Shown: piece after piece, positions 38,659 through 50,705 of the stretch | How positions within the stretch are numbered: position 1 is the stretch's first letter | Layout: the number at the start of each line of letters is the position of its first letter | From: Smittia aterrima | Taxonomy: Eukaryota; Arthropoda; Insecta; Diptera; Chironomidae | Reading direction: 5' to 3' | DNA: 64,000 nucleotides | Assembly: GCA_033063855.1 (NCBI GenBank) | Contig: CP093831.1 | Location: 10,912,001-10,976,000 of the forward strand | The notes under the pieces: generated by a model | The model's database searches: none | What the model saw: only the letters and a program-made list of their open reading frames with translations | Told to the model about the DNA's origin: nothing | Made by a program: the position numbers and the translations under genes

Positions 38659-39225
38659 AGTTTACGCACTTCTTCTCTTGAATTCGTGTACATATAAATA
38701 TTTGATTTATTCACGACCTCATCAGACCGATGATAAAGAAAAAATCCTTTTTCTTTCTTGTCTCGTAAGAAAGATTTCCCAGACTCCTAAAAATGAGTTG
38801 AGGAGAAAATGATTTAAAGAACTTGTCGTCGAAAGTTTCACTCAATTTCACCAAAATTACGAGAAAACCAAAAAGAAAAAAAAACTTATGGTTTAGGACG
38901 AATGGAAAAATCGATATTTGAATTTTTTTATCGTGCGTATTTTAGTTTTACAAAAAGAATCGAAGGAGACTCTTCACGAACTGTTTTCCATCTTTCTCTT
39001 TACCTAAATAACTAGATTAACACTTTAGAGATGTTTGAGTCACGTGAAGTTAAAGTTCTAACAGATATTTTAATTTTTCCACTAACAACGGAGACCTGTC
39101 GCAAAAGAGAATTTTCACAGTTTTCCTTTTTGATGTTTCACCCTCGCAATGAAAGGTTCTCGATTCGGAGCGACGACGACTCTTGAATTTCTCCCTTCCG
39201 TTAGTCAATGTTGCACAATTTTTTC

Positions 39226-39271
39226 GTTGCTAAGGTTTCATTCGTTTGAACGAAAATGTTTTCTTAGCAAC
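39226..39271. repeat. Nested inverted repeat containing the X-box
   Basis: GTTGCTAAG at 39226-39234 is matched by its exact reverse complement CTTAGCAAC at 39263-39271. Almost centred between them is TTCGTT-TG-AACGAA (39241-39254), also a perfect inverted repeat. The arrangement could form a cruciform or carry two opposed factor sites. Confidence 0.75.
39258..39271 (+). promoter_or_regulatory. Candidate RFX X-box upstream of B9D2
   Basis: GTTTTC-TT-AGCAAC fits the X-box consensus RYYNYY-N(1-3)-RRNRAC at every position and ends 88 bases before the B9D2 ATG. RFX factors drive ciliary genes, including transition-zone genes, through X-boxes at this distance in flies and worms. The fit is by eye and the consensus is loose, so chance cannot be excluded. 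Confidence 0.6.
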
Positions 39272-39359
39272 CAAAACTTTTTGTTTTTTTCTCAAGACTC
39301 GCGAATGTCCAAGTTGGAAAAATCGAAAAAGCGAGACGATAAGAAAGTTTAAATTTTTA

Positions 39360-39958
39360 ATGGCTGAAGTTTACATCGTTGGGGAGATTTGTTGCGCTGA
39401 GAACTTTCGTGAACCCAATTTGTTTCTTCGTTGGAATTTTCAAATCGGTTTGTGATTGAAAAGTTTCAAATGAAAATTTTTGTTACTAACGAAATAATTT
39501 TAGGATCACTTTGGAAGTTTATTGAAGGCGAATCAGAGGGTCAAACATCCACAGACTCAAATCAATTAGACAACAAATCAGTCTTCTCTCATCCAATTGA
39601 TCTTCACTTAGCGACCCGTGGCATTCAAGGCTGGCCAAAGCTAAGCATCGAAGTTTTCTCCGTCAACTCGTTAAAACAATTTTATCCCGTCGGAGTTGGT
39701 TTCACTTTTCTTCCAACTTGTCCAGGGAATCATCAAATTAACATTGCGACTTGGAGAGTCGCCCCATTGACAACGTTCGACGTCGTAAAAGAAAAGTTTT
39801 TCACAGGCGGTTTTACGATTATTAAGAAGGATTTAATTCATTCGGGCATTGAAAGATATAAAATCTCAACGATTTCTTCTGGGACTGTCAAAGTTGAACT
39901 TTCTCTTGTCTTCAAGCATTTTAGCAAATACAACATAAAATTTGACGCTGCAGCATGA
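39360..39958 (+). CDS. B9D2: B9 domain-containing protein 2 (ciliary transition zone)
   Basis: Two exons, 39360-39447 and 39504-39958, join in phase to 180 residues (human protein about 175). B9D2 works with B9D1 and MKS1 in the transition-zone complex that gates membrane proteins at the base of cilia. The protein begins MAEVYIVGEICCAENF, and the family hallmark GSLWKFIEGESEGQT spans the intron. SHPIDLHLATRGIQGWPKL is the B9 core, and GTVKVELSLVFKHFSKYNI is the last strand. The start is the first ATG in frame and matches the conserved N terminus. Its stop TGA (39956-39958) overlaps the ATG of tectonic (39955-39957), so both must come from one transcript or from closely nested ones. Confidence 0.95.
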
Positions 39959-41811
39959 AGCTGAACGCTCTCATTTTATTCTTGCTGTTTCCTTTCATCA
40001 ATTGCGATGATGCATCAAACATTTCAATCACAACAACTTCTCCATCAACGACGACAAACGATCCCAAGACTTCCACGACAACGAAAATTGAAACAACTTC
40101 AATTGCTCCGGAAGTTACCAAGAATTTGATTCCTAAGCGTTCTAATAGAACAACGTTTCTAAACACAACTCAATATGCTTGCAGTTGCGATGTTACGGTT
40201 AGTTACGAGACTTGAAGAATTTTTTTTCTCTTACTAATTTTTACATTCTTCTAGTTAAGTTGTGATGTCAATTGCTGTTGCGATTTAGATTGCTCTGATG
40301 AAATTCTTCAAGCTTTCCGTTGTCACGATGGAGTCGAGATTCACGATTATTTGGACGAAGGCGGTCTTGAGCGTTGTGCACTCAACAGCGGATGGCTTTG
40401 CATAGCGAAGGATAACATTGGATCTCCTGATCTCTTGGATATTCCATATCGAACTGAATATTCAACTTACAACTGGCCAAAAGTGATTGAAAGGAAATCA
40501 GTTTCGTCTCCAGACATTGGACCCGATCACTACAAATTCGGCGATTCGATAATTATTTTCCAAGCAAAGCCAGAAAAGTTTGAAACGATTGAGATTCCAG
40601 CGGCGCTGACTGATTCAATTTGTCATTTGATGGATTCTGTGAAGTTTCTTGAAACAAAAGTTGTCAAGTGCTTGAAGACTCTAAACGATATCTGCTCGTT
40701 CAACAGCAAAATACTTCTTCAGCTTCTTGGATCGAGTTTAGTTCAACGACCATCGAAGACTTTGATAACTTTAAACATAAAATCATGCGATCGCAGTTTT
40801 GTTAATTGCACGGAGATTTTATCAACTGGCGACGATTTAGATCACATCGAGCTTGAAGGAGATGAAGTTTTTGACGAGATTCGAATGGATTTTGCTGTCA
40901 ACGACACAAGCCTCGTGTCTGCGAATGTAACGATGATCAAACATTCCGACGAAGATTTGCTTTGCGGTTCTGAAGATTTCGTTCATCAGAAAATTATTCA
41001 AACCATCGACATCAGATTCAAGAACTTAAATGAAAACCGTGAAAGACAAGTCAGACAAAACTCTCGAGGATACAAAACGAAAGAATTGATGATTGTTTCA
41101 AGACTTCGCCCACTGAACGAGTCAGCATTGGAAGAGGGTTACGTCTTTGATTACTTTCGCAACGACACTTTAGATGTTGACTTTCATCTGAAAGTTCCTG
41201 AAAGTAGAGAAGGCAAATGTGTGATGACCGACGAAATACATGACGCGATAAGATTCAATGAGAATTCTCAAACAATTTGCAAAGTTGAGCTCCATCAAAA
41301 TGAGAGTTCAAACGCAACTGCTTGTCAGCAAATCCAACGACAACTTATTAACTTTCTATTCCACTCTCTAAACCTCACAGCCAATTACACGCAAGAAAGT
41401 TTCTCTCCTGACATTTTCATCTCTCGATTCTGGTCTCCAAGTTACAATGCTTTGTCGTGGGCCAAGTTGTCATTCCAAAACGTTCCTTCATGGAAAACTG
41501 AAATGCGTGAATTGGAAAATTGCTTTGTTTGTGACAATCTACCGACGGCAGTAAAATATTCAATTTATACGTCGCGAGTTAGATCGACTGGCACCAAGTA
41601 TGAGCACGTGATTGATGATATGCAAGTGGAGTTTATTAATTCGAGTGAAATGAAATTTGCAGCGCAGTCGGAAAATCAAACATCATCGCAAGTTGAAATC
41701 GTCGTTCAAGTTCAATTCTACTCATCACAAGACGGTTTGAAGAACAACGCTCGATCATTCTTAAGTCACCTACAAATATTTGTAGCCTTATTTATAATTC
41801 ATTGCTTGTAG
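39955..41811 (+). CDS. tctn: Tectonic (ciliary transition-zone membrane protein)
   Basis: Two exons, 39955-40197 and 40255-41811, join in phase to 599 residues. The protein has a signal peptide (MKLNALILFLLFPFINC), a Thr-rich stretch with many TT runs, then the cysteine cluster CSCDVT and LSCDVNCCCDLDCSD that marks the tectonic N-terminal module. The long DUF-type tectonic domain follows, with many N-glycosylation sequons. It ends in a hydrophobic stretch (LQIFVALFIIHCL), fitting a C-terminal membrane anchor. Tectonics act with B9 proteins in the MKS complex of the transition zone. The reading frame starts inside the B9D2 stop (ATGA), with no room for its own promoter or leader, which points to a dicistronic mRNA. 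An AATAAA signal is at 41838-41843. Confidence 0.92.
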
Positions 41812-42271
41812 TGTTTTGTCTGTTTGTTTTTTGAAAAAATAAAATTGAGCGCTTTCTAGAAACCAAAACTAATCTTTTCAAATTGAACGAGTTCAAAAAT
41901 ATCTCGAATAAAAAAAAATCATAAATCGGAATTATGTGACAAATCCTTTTCAAATTGAGAATGAACGAGCTTCTTCCAGGTTTATTTGATATACCAGTGT
42001 TGTTATAGTTGAAGATCGACTGAGTTGGTCAGTTTTCAGTGCAAAAAGTCAGAAAGAAAAATATTTCTGAAAAAACAAAGACAAAAGTCTGTAAATAATC
42101 AAATGAGAACCATTATCACAACTAGAAGAATAAACAAGCTCGTTCAAGTGTAAAAAAGGAAGATATTCGTGTGATGGTGTTGTAATTTGATTTAATTAAA
42201 AAAGCAAAAATCGAAGAAGAACGCGCAGTTGTTGTTGTGAAAAGGGGAGAGACAAAGATACAGAAGAAGTG
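41812..42271. other. Tectonic 3' end and ZNRF 5' leader
   Basis: A 460-base gap between two plus-strand genes. It holds the tectonic polyadenylation signal (41838-41843) and then presumably the promoter and leader of the ZNRF-type gene. No further motif was recognised. Confidence 0.55.
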
Positions 42272-45200
42272 ATGGGAGCTAAAGCGAGCACAAATGGGAA
42301 CCAAAGCCCTCGAACATTTTCAAACTCTTCAAGTAGTGACGTCGTCTCATCTAATAATCCAACGAGTTTCAATTTCCTAAGAGCCATGCATGGAGTTGAA
42401 GTAGCAAACGATTCACGACAGAGAGCTCGCAGTATGTCATCAGTCCCCGACATTCAGTCGTCTGCCACCAATAATCACCATCATCCAAACGCATATTCTA
42501 ATCACCCGTCACATAACTCTCAGCCATATAGTCACGTCGATGTTAATTTTCAAAATTCAGGTGCCGGACCACATTTTGATATCTCATCAGCAAACTCTGA
42601 GGATGATGGCAATCACGACGACAACAATCCGATGATCAACGCTTTGGGTCTCGGCCGAGTTTACACAGCAGCATCGTTGCCTTCACATATTTGGTCCATA
42701 AACGGTAAGTCATCCTAATTTAATTTCCTGTAATGTCCCATTGGAGTGAACGCGCGGTTGTTTACCAACTTTTTTTCCTCTCACTGCGTTGGTAATCATT
42801 GTCCGTCCATTCAATATTGCTCGGGTACTTTTTTTGCGAAGTTGTAAATTAACTTCCGTTTACCCTTCAACAATTTGAGGTCTACACACTTTAACGAAAG
42901 GGGAATGAAGCCCAGATTTGATTTACACAAATGATTGATAAGAGTGTGAATGTTATTGATCAAAAGTTTGTGTGCCAATTCTTTTCCATTCATCAACGAG
43001 CTTCTTCGAAATGACAAACAATATTATTTCCCTTTAAATTTATTGTACTAAGAGCACGCTCGTGACTTGACATAATTACTTTTAAATACTTGAGAATAAC
43101 GAGAGCGATCGAAGATTAAAGGAAGAATAATCGGAATATTTATTCATAAGTTTATTTACCATATGACGAATGTTAGTAGAAATATCGGACAGAGAGTGGT
43201 GGAGACGTGTGTATGTCGACGACTAAAAGGGAGCGTGCGAGGAAAACAGAGAGAGCGCTGGAGAGTAAAGTGAATTTCCCTGCTCTGCCGGTATTTTTCT
43301 TCTTTCTGTTTTTAGGAACGTCTCAGTTGTTGAGCCGCTAGGCTAGAAGCTACATTAAAACTGTCATTTGTGGAAGAAGAATTCTCATTCGCTTTGTGTA
43401 GACCCCCAAGAAGATGAATACATCGCTCAGAGTTTTCAGTTGATTCGGTCTCTTATCGTAAAATTCAATTTGTGTCGTACGATACACAAAGTCTTATCAA
43501 AAGTTGTTTTTAATACTTGAAGAGATTTTTCCGTTTAGTCGTCTGCGAAATCAAAACGAAAGCGAAGTTAAGCTGAGCGACATAAATTTTTAATTTCTTT
43601 TCAATTATTCTCGTGAATAAGTATCGATTTCCCATTAAGTGTTATCAAGTTCATGTACACACGGGACTTAGAAACAGAAAAAAGTGAATTACTGCCAACC
43701 GCATCAGTTCAACGTTCCCATCTCGTCGTTCTACATTGAACGTTCTGTGCAAAAATATTAAATATTCTGTGTGAAAATTGAAAGTTAACAAATCGTCATG
43801 GGTCTAACTCTCGGCACTCCAAATCATCACTCGAGCGTCTCGTCAACATCGAGAGTTGTGAAAAGTTTTGGTAAGAAAGAAGGCAAAGTCGACTTTGTTA
43901 GTTCGAATGCGTGTGTTAATCAACCGGTTTTACATCGACTGTTTCATGGTCTTTGAGTTATTATTGTCATAATCAATTTACATCGCGACAGAGAACACTT
44001 TCATCGTTTTGTTGATGCTTTCGTGAGCTCTCGTCTCTTGGACGGCTTAGGTAGTTGACTCAGATGAAATCTTTTTTCCATTTGACAAAAGCTCTACTCA
44101 GAAATCTTATCAACAATCTTATCGCGCCTCGCGCTTTATTTCGCGAAACTTTTTTTTCCTGACGAGTCGTCAAATTTGCCAACTCCGTCTCTTTCGAATT
44201 AGTTGAAACGCAGAAAACTTATTGCCAAAAACATTTGATGACGATGGCACATGTAGTTAATACGTATTTTATCACAACTGAAACTAGAAAACAAATTTAT
44301 AACTTTGTTTATAGGACTTAAGTATAATCAACTTTGTCATTCATAATTTACTCAAAATTAGTAATGAAAGGTAAAGAAATGTTTTTGGCTTCGTCCTTTA
44401 TCACTCAGGAAACAATCTTTGGACCTTCTCTGAACTTCATCCATAAATCTCTCTTTCCCTTTACCAAAAACAATCAAAAAGCGAAAGCTATAAGAATGAA
44501 AGAAGGCAAAAGTAGTAAATGTTCTTCCTCGTTGATAAGAATGATGCGAACCTTGTCGAACATGAGGGATCTTTGTAAGTAAACAATGAAGTTGATAACG
44601 GTTTTGCGTTGTTTATATTTCTTTATATGCTTCGAAGTTTCGTGAGAATGTTGTTGCCCTTTAAATCATTTAGTGTCGAACGGTTTGAACTATTTCTTAT
44701 TGTCGTAATGGTCGCTTAACAGCTGTGTCTGACACTTGATGGAAAATTTCATCGTCGATATTGCGTCGAAGCTTGATTAATTAGACAATGTTATCGGTGA
44801 TGTCTATCGATAAGCTAACTGATCGAAAAGGGTGGAAAAAATTCTTTCATTCCCATGTCAGCTGATAAAATATTAACGGGAGAAGCGCTGAAGGAATTAC
44901 CCGTCTAGCAACTCAACTTTTTAGTTTGTAATTCCGAAACAGCTTTTTGCCTTTCAAATTGAAATTACTCTCGTCTCGAGTGTTATTTTAGGAAAGTACT
45001 CGAAATATTTCTGACATCACTGTATCTCCAGGTTAAACAAACATCTCTGTCGCTTTGCTGACGGCTGTCCATGACAAAGGTTTCTATTTGTCGAGAAATG
45101 GAAACCTTTGAAGTTCTAAGTTTGAACTTTTACCTTTAAGCGAACTTGTCTTCGAGTTACTAAACAATTTTTGCTTTAAATAATTGAGAGTTTAGTCGTA

Positions 45201-45712
45201 ATGATGATAAAAGCTTTGCGTGAGTGGATGTAAACGTGATTTACTACATAGAATAATGGTTTTGCAATTGATTTTTACTTTTTTCCCTTTCACCTTTTCT
45301 AAAATAGGATTCAAATGTCCCGTATGCAGCAAATTCATTCTGCCCGATGATATCGAATGCCATATAGTTATGTGCCTAACAAAACCACGATTGTCATACA
45401 ACGGTAAATTAATCTCTTCAAATACAAACGAAAGCGATAATGAGAATCTTTTGTTATTTTCCAGAGGACGTTCTTACCGATCAAAAAGGCGAATGTGTAA
45501 TCTGCTTGGACGATTTAAATGCTGGTGATGTGATTGCCCGATTGCCATGTCTATGTATTTATCACAAAGGGTAAATATCGTCGTTCATTGTGCTCCAATT
45601 CCGCGACGTGTCGAAATAACTTTTATCTCATCATCACTCATTTCTTATTTTTAGATGCATCGATAAATGGTTTGAAGTGAATCGATCCTGCCCGGAGCAT
45701 CCATCTGACTAG
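42272..45712 (+). CDS. ZNRF2: ZNRF1/2-type RING E3 ubiquitin ligase, N-myristoylated
   Basis: Four exons, 42272-42704, 45308-45403, 45465-45570 and 45655-45712, join in phase to 230 residues. The protein starts MGAKAS, a myristoylation signal as in human ZNRF1/2, so it probably sits on endosomal or plasma membranes. The middle is Ser/Asn/His-rich. Exon 2 encodes the paired zinc finger FKCPVCSKFILPDDIECHIVMC. Exons 3 and 4 encode the RING finger ECVICLDDLNAGDVIARLPC with LCIYHKGCIDKWF, and the protein ends RSCPEHPSD, the conserved family end. It should transfer ubiquitin from an E2 to membrane-associated targets. The first intron is 2.6 kb and contains a second possible first coding exon. ATG 42272 is preferred over the in-frame GTG before it. 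The symbol is by family; ZNRF1 and ZNRF2 are not separate genes in flies as far as I know. Confidence 0.92.
42705..45307 (+). other. First intron of the ZNRF-type gene
   Basis: A 2.6 kb intron with a GTAAGT donor and an AAATAG acceptor. Apart from the alternative exon at 43798-43870, I see no coding segment or RNA gene. Confidence 0.6.
43798..43870 (+). CDS. Alternative first coding exon of the ZNRF-type ligase
   Basis: Within the first intron an ATG opens 73 bases coding for MGLTLGTPNHH and on to VVKSF, ending at a GTAAGA donor with one base left over. This is exactly the phase needed to splice to the exon at 45308. The result is a 110-residue isoform that keeps the zinc finger and RING but replaces the long N terminus. 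It again starts Met-Gly, with a possible myristoylation site. The preceding several hundred bases could serve as a second promoter. Supported by phase and Met-Gly start only. Confidence 0.55.
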
Positions 45713-48700
45713 TAAATAGACCTTCTACAGCAAATGAACTGGAAAAGCTACATAGAGCTATGTTGATTATTAATTATTGATCACACAAGGTTAAACTCTT
45801 CTTTTTAGATAATAAACAAAAATTAATTAATCAATTTTTACCGAAAAAACAACAGAAACGAAAAAAATACAATGAATGTCATAAGAATGAAGAGAGAATA
45901 AGTTATTGCAAATACCAAAAGTTAAAGAGAGAAACAGAAATCGATTGTTGCGGGAAGATTAGGGGACGATGCTAAAAATAACAAAGCTTAAAACAATCAA
46001 TGGAGATGAGAAAATCATTTGAGGGTGTCACGAAGAACAATTAATGAGTTGATCTTTAACAAAACTAAATCAAGATTAGATGAATCAATTGATTTCAAGA
46101 ATCTCTCATATAAAATTTATAGCGAGATTTATATAAGCGCAAGCAATGCTTTAAGATTAGCGACACTACCAAGAAATCTGCAGCAATCGAACTAATTTCT
46201 GGTAAAAAAAAGTAGATCCAACAATATTATTAAACTTGGCTGCAACGACTGACAACGTCAGTCAAGCCTTGATGAAGAAAGTGACGGTTTGATGAAGCAA
46301 CACAAAAATTTTTCAACAAAAAGAACCAAGACTGTAAACTAAACACACTGAAATTACCGAAAAGCTCGTACCAACATTCAAAACAATTGTGTGCCGGATG
46401 CCTCACGTTTTCAACAGAACGACTTTTGTTTTTCCCCTTGGTGTCATGTGCAAGACGGCTGTGATTCTATTTTGGCGTTTAAAAAGCGCGATCGATCGTT
46501 AGTGAGTCACCAGTTGCAATTATAACTTCGTCTTGCGACTACAAAACAAATCTTAATCGTCTTCGTTTTCTTCTTGTCTTGCGCTTTCAAATAATGATTT
46601 AATGCTCAATTTGTAAGGTTGAGAAGGCAAGCCATCGACCGGTATTGTTTTTTTTCTCATGTAATGTGCTCGTTGAATAATAAACTGAGAGAGAGAAATC
46701 GATTAGTGTAAGAACGTACACTACAAATTTATTTACAAGATGTAACACAAGAACTCATTCCTCAAATGGAAGTCAGTTCAGTTTCGTGTGGCTAATAACA
46801 GAGTTCTGTCGAATAACGAGTCATTTTCACTAACGTTTCACGAGAAAAAGAGGAAAAGAAACCATCAAGGAATAGGAAGTAAAGAATAACTGATAAAATA
46901 TGTGATTTAATGAAGATTTATGATTGTTTTAGTTTCAACACAGTGAAAATAATTTCTGAATATCATAAGAAGAAATAATCCATCAGAAACCTCGTCTGAA
47001 GTTCGGTGTCTTTCTTTATGGCAAACTTTCAATGAAGCTTCAACTCATAAGAAGTCACTGGTCCAAATTATTTGAAATTAATGTTTTTTAAAGGTGAAAA
47101 TATGAAATGGTTTTATTAAAATCATTTGTTACACTTAATATTAACGAAAGCTTCTGTCGTTACCAATCAAAATGTCTTAAAGACGTTTTTGGTAGGACAC
47201 AGAAAAGCTTCTAATTCGTGTAAATAGATTTTACAAGCAAAACCGTAATATTTAGAATTTCCTTTTTGTATGAGAAGTATCGTCTTCAGAAAGATTAAAA
47301 ATGGTTAAAAAAATTCTTAATCATAAGTGAAAGGAAATGAAAAAAAGTTTGTTAAGCTGTAATTGTTCTAAGTAAAAGAAAGATGAAATATGATCTTAGG
47401 AGGATGAAAAATTATATGATTTGATAAGTCAAGTTGATGAGACTTCGTTGAAAGAGCAGCATCATCACGAAGTTCTTTTTGGAACGAAATCAGAATCAGT
47501 TTACAAAGCGCTTAAACTATCGAAAATAAAATCAAAGCAAAAAAAAAGAAAAAATGATTTAGAAAAAGATGAAAATTTATAAATTTTCAAGTGGAAATTC
47601 TGGTCAAGCTAAGCAGTCTTTTCCCCATCAAGACTTTCCAAGCGCGCAGTGACTTTCCTTAAAATTTCTCGATTTGCTAGGATGGACTCGAAGTAGATTT
47701 TCAATTCGGTGTGCCGAGGAATTTCTTTTGTAGTATTTGATAAGCTGCAAGTTGCAATGAACGTTGCAGTATCTTGTCAATTGAATTTTGAAGAAAACAA
47801 AAAACCGACGCACAGCCTGTTAACAAAGAAAAAGAAAACGAAACTCACAAGAGAAGATTTTCACTGATTTTTATTTTCACTTTTCAAAAATCCAAAGGGA
47901 ATCGTAGGAGGTGCTTGGTTCATTGACGTTTGATTGTTTCAGCTCGATCGCGTCTATCCTTAAGTAAATAGTTTTTTTAAGAACTGTCAGTGTAACTCTA
48001 TAACTATAACAACCCCTGAATTATGTTGAAGTATCAAACTGTCCTAATTTAAGGCTTGAAATGCTACTTCATTTAAATTGAAAAAGGTGGAAAATAAAAT
48101 GAGTCTACAATTTAATTTAGAAAGTAATTTAATTGTTTCGCTTTTCAGGACTAATTTCCACCGGAAACTTAAGACATTCAAAACGTGCGTAAGGTAAGTG
48201 AAGAAGAAGCTCCATTGCCCCAAATATTTTCTCATAAATTTTCATTCATTTCTTCTCTTCTGTCGTAAGCTGTCGAGAGAGCGAGAAATAAAATCCGACA
48301 GCGTGTTTCCCAAAGAAAAAAATATCCCAAAAGTTCGCAGCCAGTCGATGGTGATCGTCAGTTGCGATCGTAAAGTTGTGTAAATAAGATATCGCGAGGC
48401 GCTAAATGGAAATGATCTCGCGTAAATTTTCTATTTTTAATTTATTTTTTGCGGAGTAACTTGCTCATTCATTGAAGAATAGTCATCATCAATTTCGTTT
48501 TGTGTGGTTAAGAAATATTTGAGAATAAAGATTGTGATTAATCTCTTCTCTGAATCAAGATTCGCGCGTCCAGTATCGCATCGAAAAGTCTTCGTTGACA
48601 TTGCGCGAATAGCTCGTGACTTCAGCCTTTAAAAGTGTTGCAAGAATAGTTCAAGAAAATAAAAAAGAAAACCTTTCGGCAAACGCGCAATAATATTTTT

Positions 48701-48735
48701 TCTCGTTGAGTCAAGTGTGGAAAATAAAGGAAAAT
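45713..48735. other. Intergenic, ZNRF 3' region
   Basis: About 3 kb after the ZNRF stop. An AATAAA lies at 45811-45816 and another near 46678. No coding exon, tRNA or repeat is recognised. Much of it may be a long 3' untranslated region or the distal promoter of the USP2 gene. Confidence 0.5.
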
Positions 48736-48792
48736 ATGGAAATTGAAGTTGAGATGGAAAAGATTGAACGAATGAAAATAACGCCAGACATG
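48736..48792 (+). CDS. Possible alternative first exon of the USP2-type gene (A)
   Basis: An ATG opens 57 bases coding MEIEVEMEKIERMKITPDM, ending at a GTAACT donor in phase 0. The second exon of the USP2-type gene (51849) also starts in phase 0, so splicing would give a short isoform that replaces the Ser-rich N terminus. Only phase and position support this. Confidence 0.35.
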
Positions 48793-50705
48793 GTAACTAA
48801 GCATTTTGATTTGTATTTATCTTTAAAATTACATAAAAATCACCTGAAATTCGCCATTGTCACAAGTCTTCTTTTTGAATATTTCCCGCTGTCGTGGATG
48901 ATTGAGCGCAGGAGAGCGAGAACGATTTCGTGAGAATGAAAAAGAGATTGAGATGAATTTTCATTTTACACAGTCAGAGCCGAACTGATTTCTCGCTCGC
49001 ACGACTTTTCCGCGAGTGTTCAGTTTTATTTTTTGAGTTTCCTCGGTAGAGGTTGATGGTAGAAAAAGGCTAATAAAAGTGAAAAATAATCAGTCGTGGT
49101 CTTGAAAAAAATTAAAACAAATTCGCGGATCACATTCGTCGCTTTGAAAAGGAAAATCATTCGAATTTGTCAAGATCTCGGCGAACTTTGTTTCGTTTTG
49201 ATTTCTTTTCGGAAAAATCTGTGATAAAGAAATTGAAGTTCAGATTCAGATGACAAGATTGTTTCTCGAAAGTTTGTGAATGGAGCAAAAATGGTCGAGG
49301 AAAATGTAAGTTGCTTCAGGAAAAGTGAAAATTTTCCTCATACATTTCACACACATTCAAACAAATCCACACACACACGCACAATCTTCCGTGACCTTTA
49401 TGAGAAAGTGATGTTTTCCCTCTGCGACAATGTTCCAGGAATTTTGTCGTCGACTTTTCTGGATCGACAATTAAGATCCTCTAATGTCAGTTTCGCAATT
49501 CTCTGTAATTCTCGATTGTCTATCAAAGTTTGCTCGTGAAACAATCAAACGCGCGCGTCTCGTGCATCAGTTGGGCTACAAAAAAAAACAATTCCTGAAT
49601 GGGCAGCCAGAAAAATTAAAATCGTTTGATCGATAAAACTGAAAAAAAAAACATTTTTATTGCTGAACACAAAACGAAGCTCGCGGAGGAAAATTCTTCT
49701 TGTTTCGTTTATTTCTGAGTGACACGAAAAAACGTTTCAACTCTTCTTGTTTTACAACTGAGGTGCATTTCGGACATTGCGTGATAGTGAGTGTGTTGCG
49801 ATGACTAATTAGAGCGTACTGTGTGTCTGAGTCTGACAGTGTTTTGTATTGTTTTCGGAGATTTTTGAGCAGGAAAACTTCTCTGGCATGTAGGAAAATC
49901 ACGCAAAATTGAAATTCTAAAAATATAATTGTTTCGTGTAAAAGACGAGGAAGCATTCGTTAGTCTCGTCACGTTTCGTTATGCCATTTCCCAGAGAGAC
50001 TGCGACTAGAACACGTTCGTTGCATCACTGCGATTGAGCGGAATGAAGAGAAGAAATTATTGACTTTCACCTTGAATTGTAATCAGAACGTAGCGAACAA
50101 ACAAACGAAACTGACTGAGTGACTTCAATCGAAACAGTTTTTCTCGCTCGATATCAAAAGTCTTTTGCTTCTGACCTTGATTAATTTTATCAAGTCGTCT
50201 TCTTCTTGTCTACCCAATTCGATTTCGGTAGCCACGACATTTCCTTGAAATACTTTTCTCTCTGTCGGAGAATTTTCTTTTGCTTTCACAAATATTTTCA
50301 ACTTGTGCGCATCATGAGGAAAAGCAAGTGAGTTCAAAATCTCTTGAGAGTTGATTCAAAATTTGATCGAAATTTATTCAAATTCATGTCATCATTGTGC
50401 ACTCACTTCATTCTCTCTCAATACAAGCGCAAACCAAGTTAATTAACTTTTGTTCATTAATAATTTTTTCGTTTTTGCCCTTCGCCAATGCGCTCGCTCA
50501 CTCGCTCGTTCGCTCTCGCCTCATTCTCAATGTCACACATTTTGTTCATCATTTGTTGATTTCTAGGGCCATTGAATCGAGCGAAATTCTTATGTGTCGT
50601 CGATCGCAACAATCTTAGAAAACTTTCGACTCAAAACTTTATGTTGGAAAGAATCCTTTTCGGTTAAAAAGAAAACTCCCGACAAACAAACGAAAATAAA
50701 TTAAA
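48793..50705. other. 5' region of the USP2-type gene
   Basis: Presumed promoter and leader. GAGA/CTCG-rich patches lie near 50500-50560 (repeated CTCGCTC units), a feature of promoter-proximal DNA in flies. Apart from the candidate exon B, I see no gene. Confidence 0.45.
49291..49305 (+). CDS. Possible alternative first exon of the USP2-type gene (B)
   Basis: ATG GTC GAG GAA AAT is followed by a strong GTAAGT donor in phase 0, matching exon 51849. It would code only MVEEN before the shared part. Such tiny first coding exons occur, but the case is weak because short open segments arise easily by chance. Confidence 0.3.

Larger units (their letters stand above)
38659..39359. promoter_or_regulatory. 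Bidirectional promoter region, Mint / B9D2-tectonic
   Basis: The Mint and B9D2 start codons diverge and are about 700 bases apart. The B9D2 side contains the X-box-like inverted repeat listed separately. T- and A-rich runs fill much of the rest. Confidence 0.65.

Noticed and set aside
39221..39240. A second full X-box at the left arm of the inverted repeat
   Set aside because: The left half-site GTTGCT is present, but GGTTTC after it does not fit RRNRAC.
44334..44582. An 82-codon plus-strand frame ending near a GTAAGT in the ZNRF intron, a possible third first exon
   Set aside because: The donor phase does not match the exon at 45308 and no Met-Gly start is present.
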